Origin: Yponomeuta sedellus
Lineage: Eukaryota; Arthropoda; Insecta; Lepidoptera; Yponomeutidae
DNA: 64,000 bases
Reading direction: 5' to 3'
Assembly: GCA_934045075.1 (NCBI GenBank)
Contig: OW203724.1
Location: 9,535,473-9,599,472, forward strand
Both the position numbers and the translations under genes were made by a program. Positions 63,823-64,000 of this stretch are shown here, one piece after another; position 1 is the first letter of the stretch, and every line of letters starts with the position of its first letter. The notes beneath the pieces are model-generated. The model worked only from the letters and a program-made list of their open reading frames with translations. It had not been told where the DNA came from and did no database searches.

Positions 63823-64000
63823 GTAATTGTGGACAAAAATATAAATTGGAAGGCTCACGTCCAAAAAATTTTACCAAAATATCGTCTTTCGCCTATTCAC
63901 CACGTGAAGTTAAAAAAACTACCAACACAGCAACCAACAGCAATAGTAAACTACTACTACGCGTACGCCTACTCGTGGTTAAGTTACGGTGTTGTTCTGT
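63823..64000 (+). mobile_element. LINE reverse-transcriptase C-terminal fragment, cut by the window edge
   Basis: One frame reads VIVDKNINWKAHVQKILPKY, then a run ending in NYYYAYAYSWLSYGVVL at the edge. 'W.AHV..I' followed by 'YYAYA.SWL.YG' is the thumb-region signature of jockey-type LINE ORF2. A stop lies just before it. The rest is outside the window. Confidence 0.75.

Overview
This 64 kb window looks like nuclear DNA of an insect, most probably a moth or butterfly. It is AT-rich, its genes are split by GT-AG introns, and it is packed with mariner elements, jockey-like and RTE-like LINE pieces, tRNA-like short repeats and MITEs of the kind common in Lepidoptera. The species cannot be named from the sequence alone.

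The one gene that is clearly conserved and can be assembled in full is a reticulon-like gene (Rtnl1) on the minus strand, from the start codon at 61392 to the stop codon at 19351. Five common 3' exons encode the reticulon homology domain, ending with a small last exon at 19405-19351. They are preceded by a 36-nt optional exon (48125-48090) and by up to five alternative first exons (ATG at 61392, 60074, 58123, 48251 and 35586). Every one of these leaves the same one-base overhang, so each can be spliced to the shared exons in frame. The 61392 and 48251 forms are the best supported. They predict proteins of 399 aa (411 with the 36-nt exon) and 218 aa.

The left 19 kb lies downstream of Rtnl1 and is accessory DNA. 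It holds the 5' half of a jockey-like LINE (1 to about 2660, minus), two mariners nested one inside the other (5375-7724), fragments of two other LINEs, tRNA-like repeats, and THAP-type zinc-finger exons at about 2.9, 12.7-13.9 and 16.4-16.9 kb. At 14.5-18.0 kb a large inverted duplication carries three exons of an unrecognised gene. They are intact in one arm and decayed in the other.

The Rtnl1 introns carry more of the same. A partly duplicated array of THAP exons lies at 25.2-31.8 kb. A 2.7 kb non-autonomous LTR retrotransposon with clear target duplications lies at 36757-39452. Two further mariners lie at 45667-46948 and 53925-55214. Several foldback MITEs and eight copies of a 'CCCCACTGCTGGGG' repeat are scattered through the window. 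A LINE reverse-transcriptase fragment runs off the right edge.

The most unusual content is the density of THAP-domain exons (at least five loci), the inverted duplication next to them, the phase-matched alternative first exons of Rtnl1, and a tRNA-Ile-like repeat family found singly, in tandem and as a palindrome.
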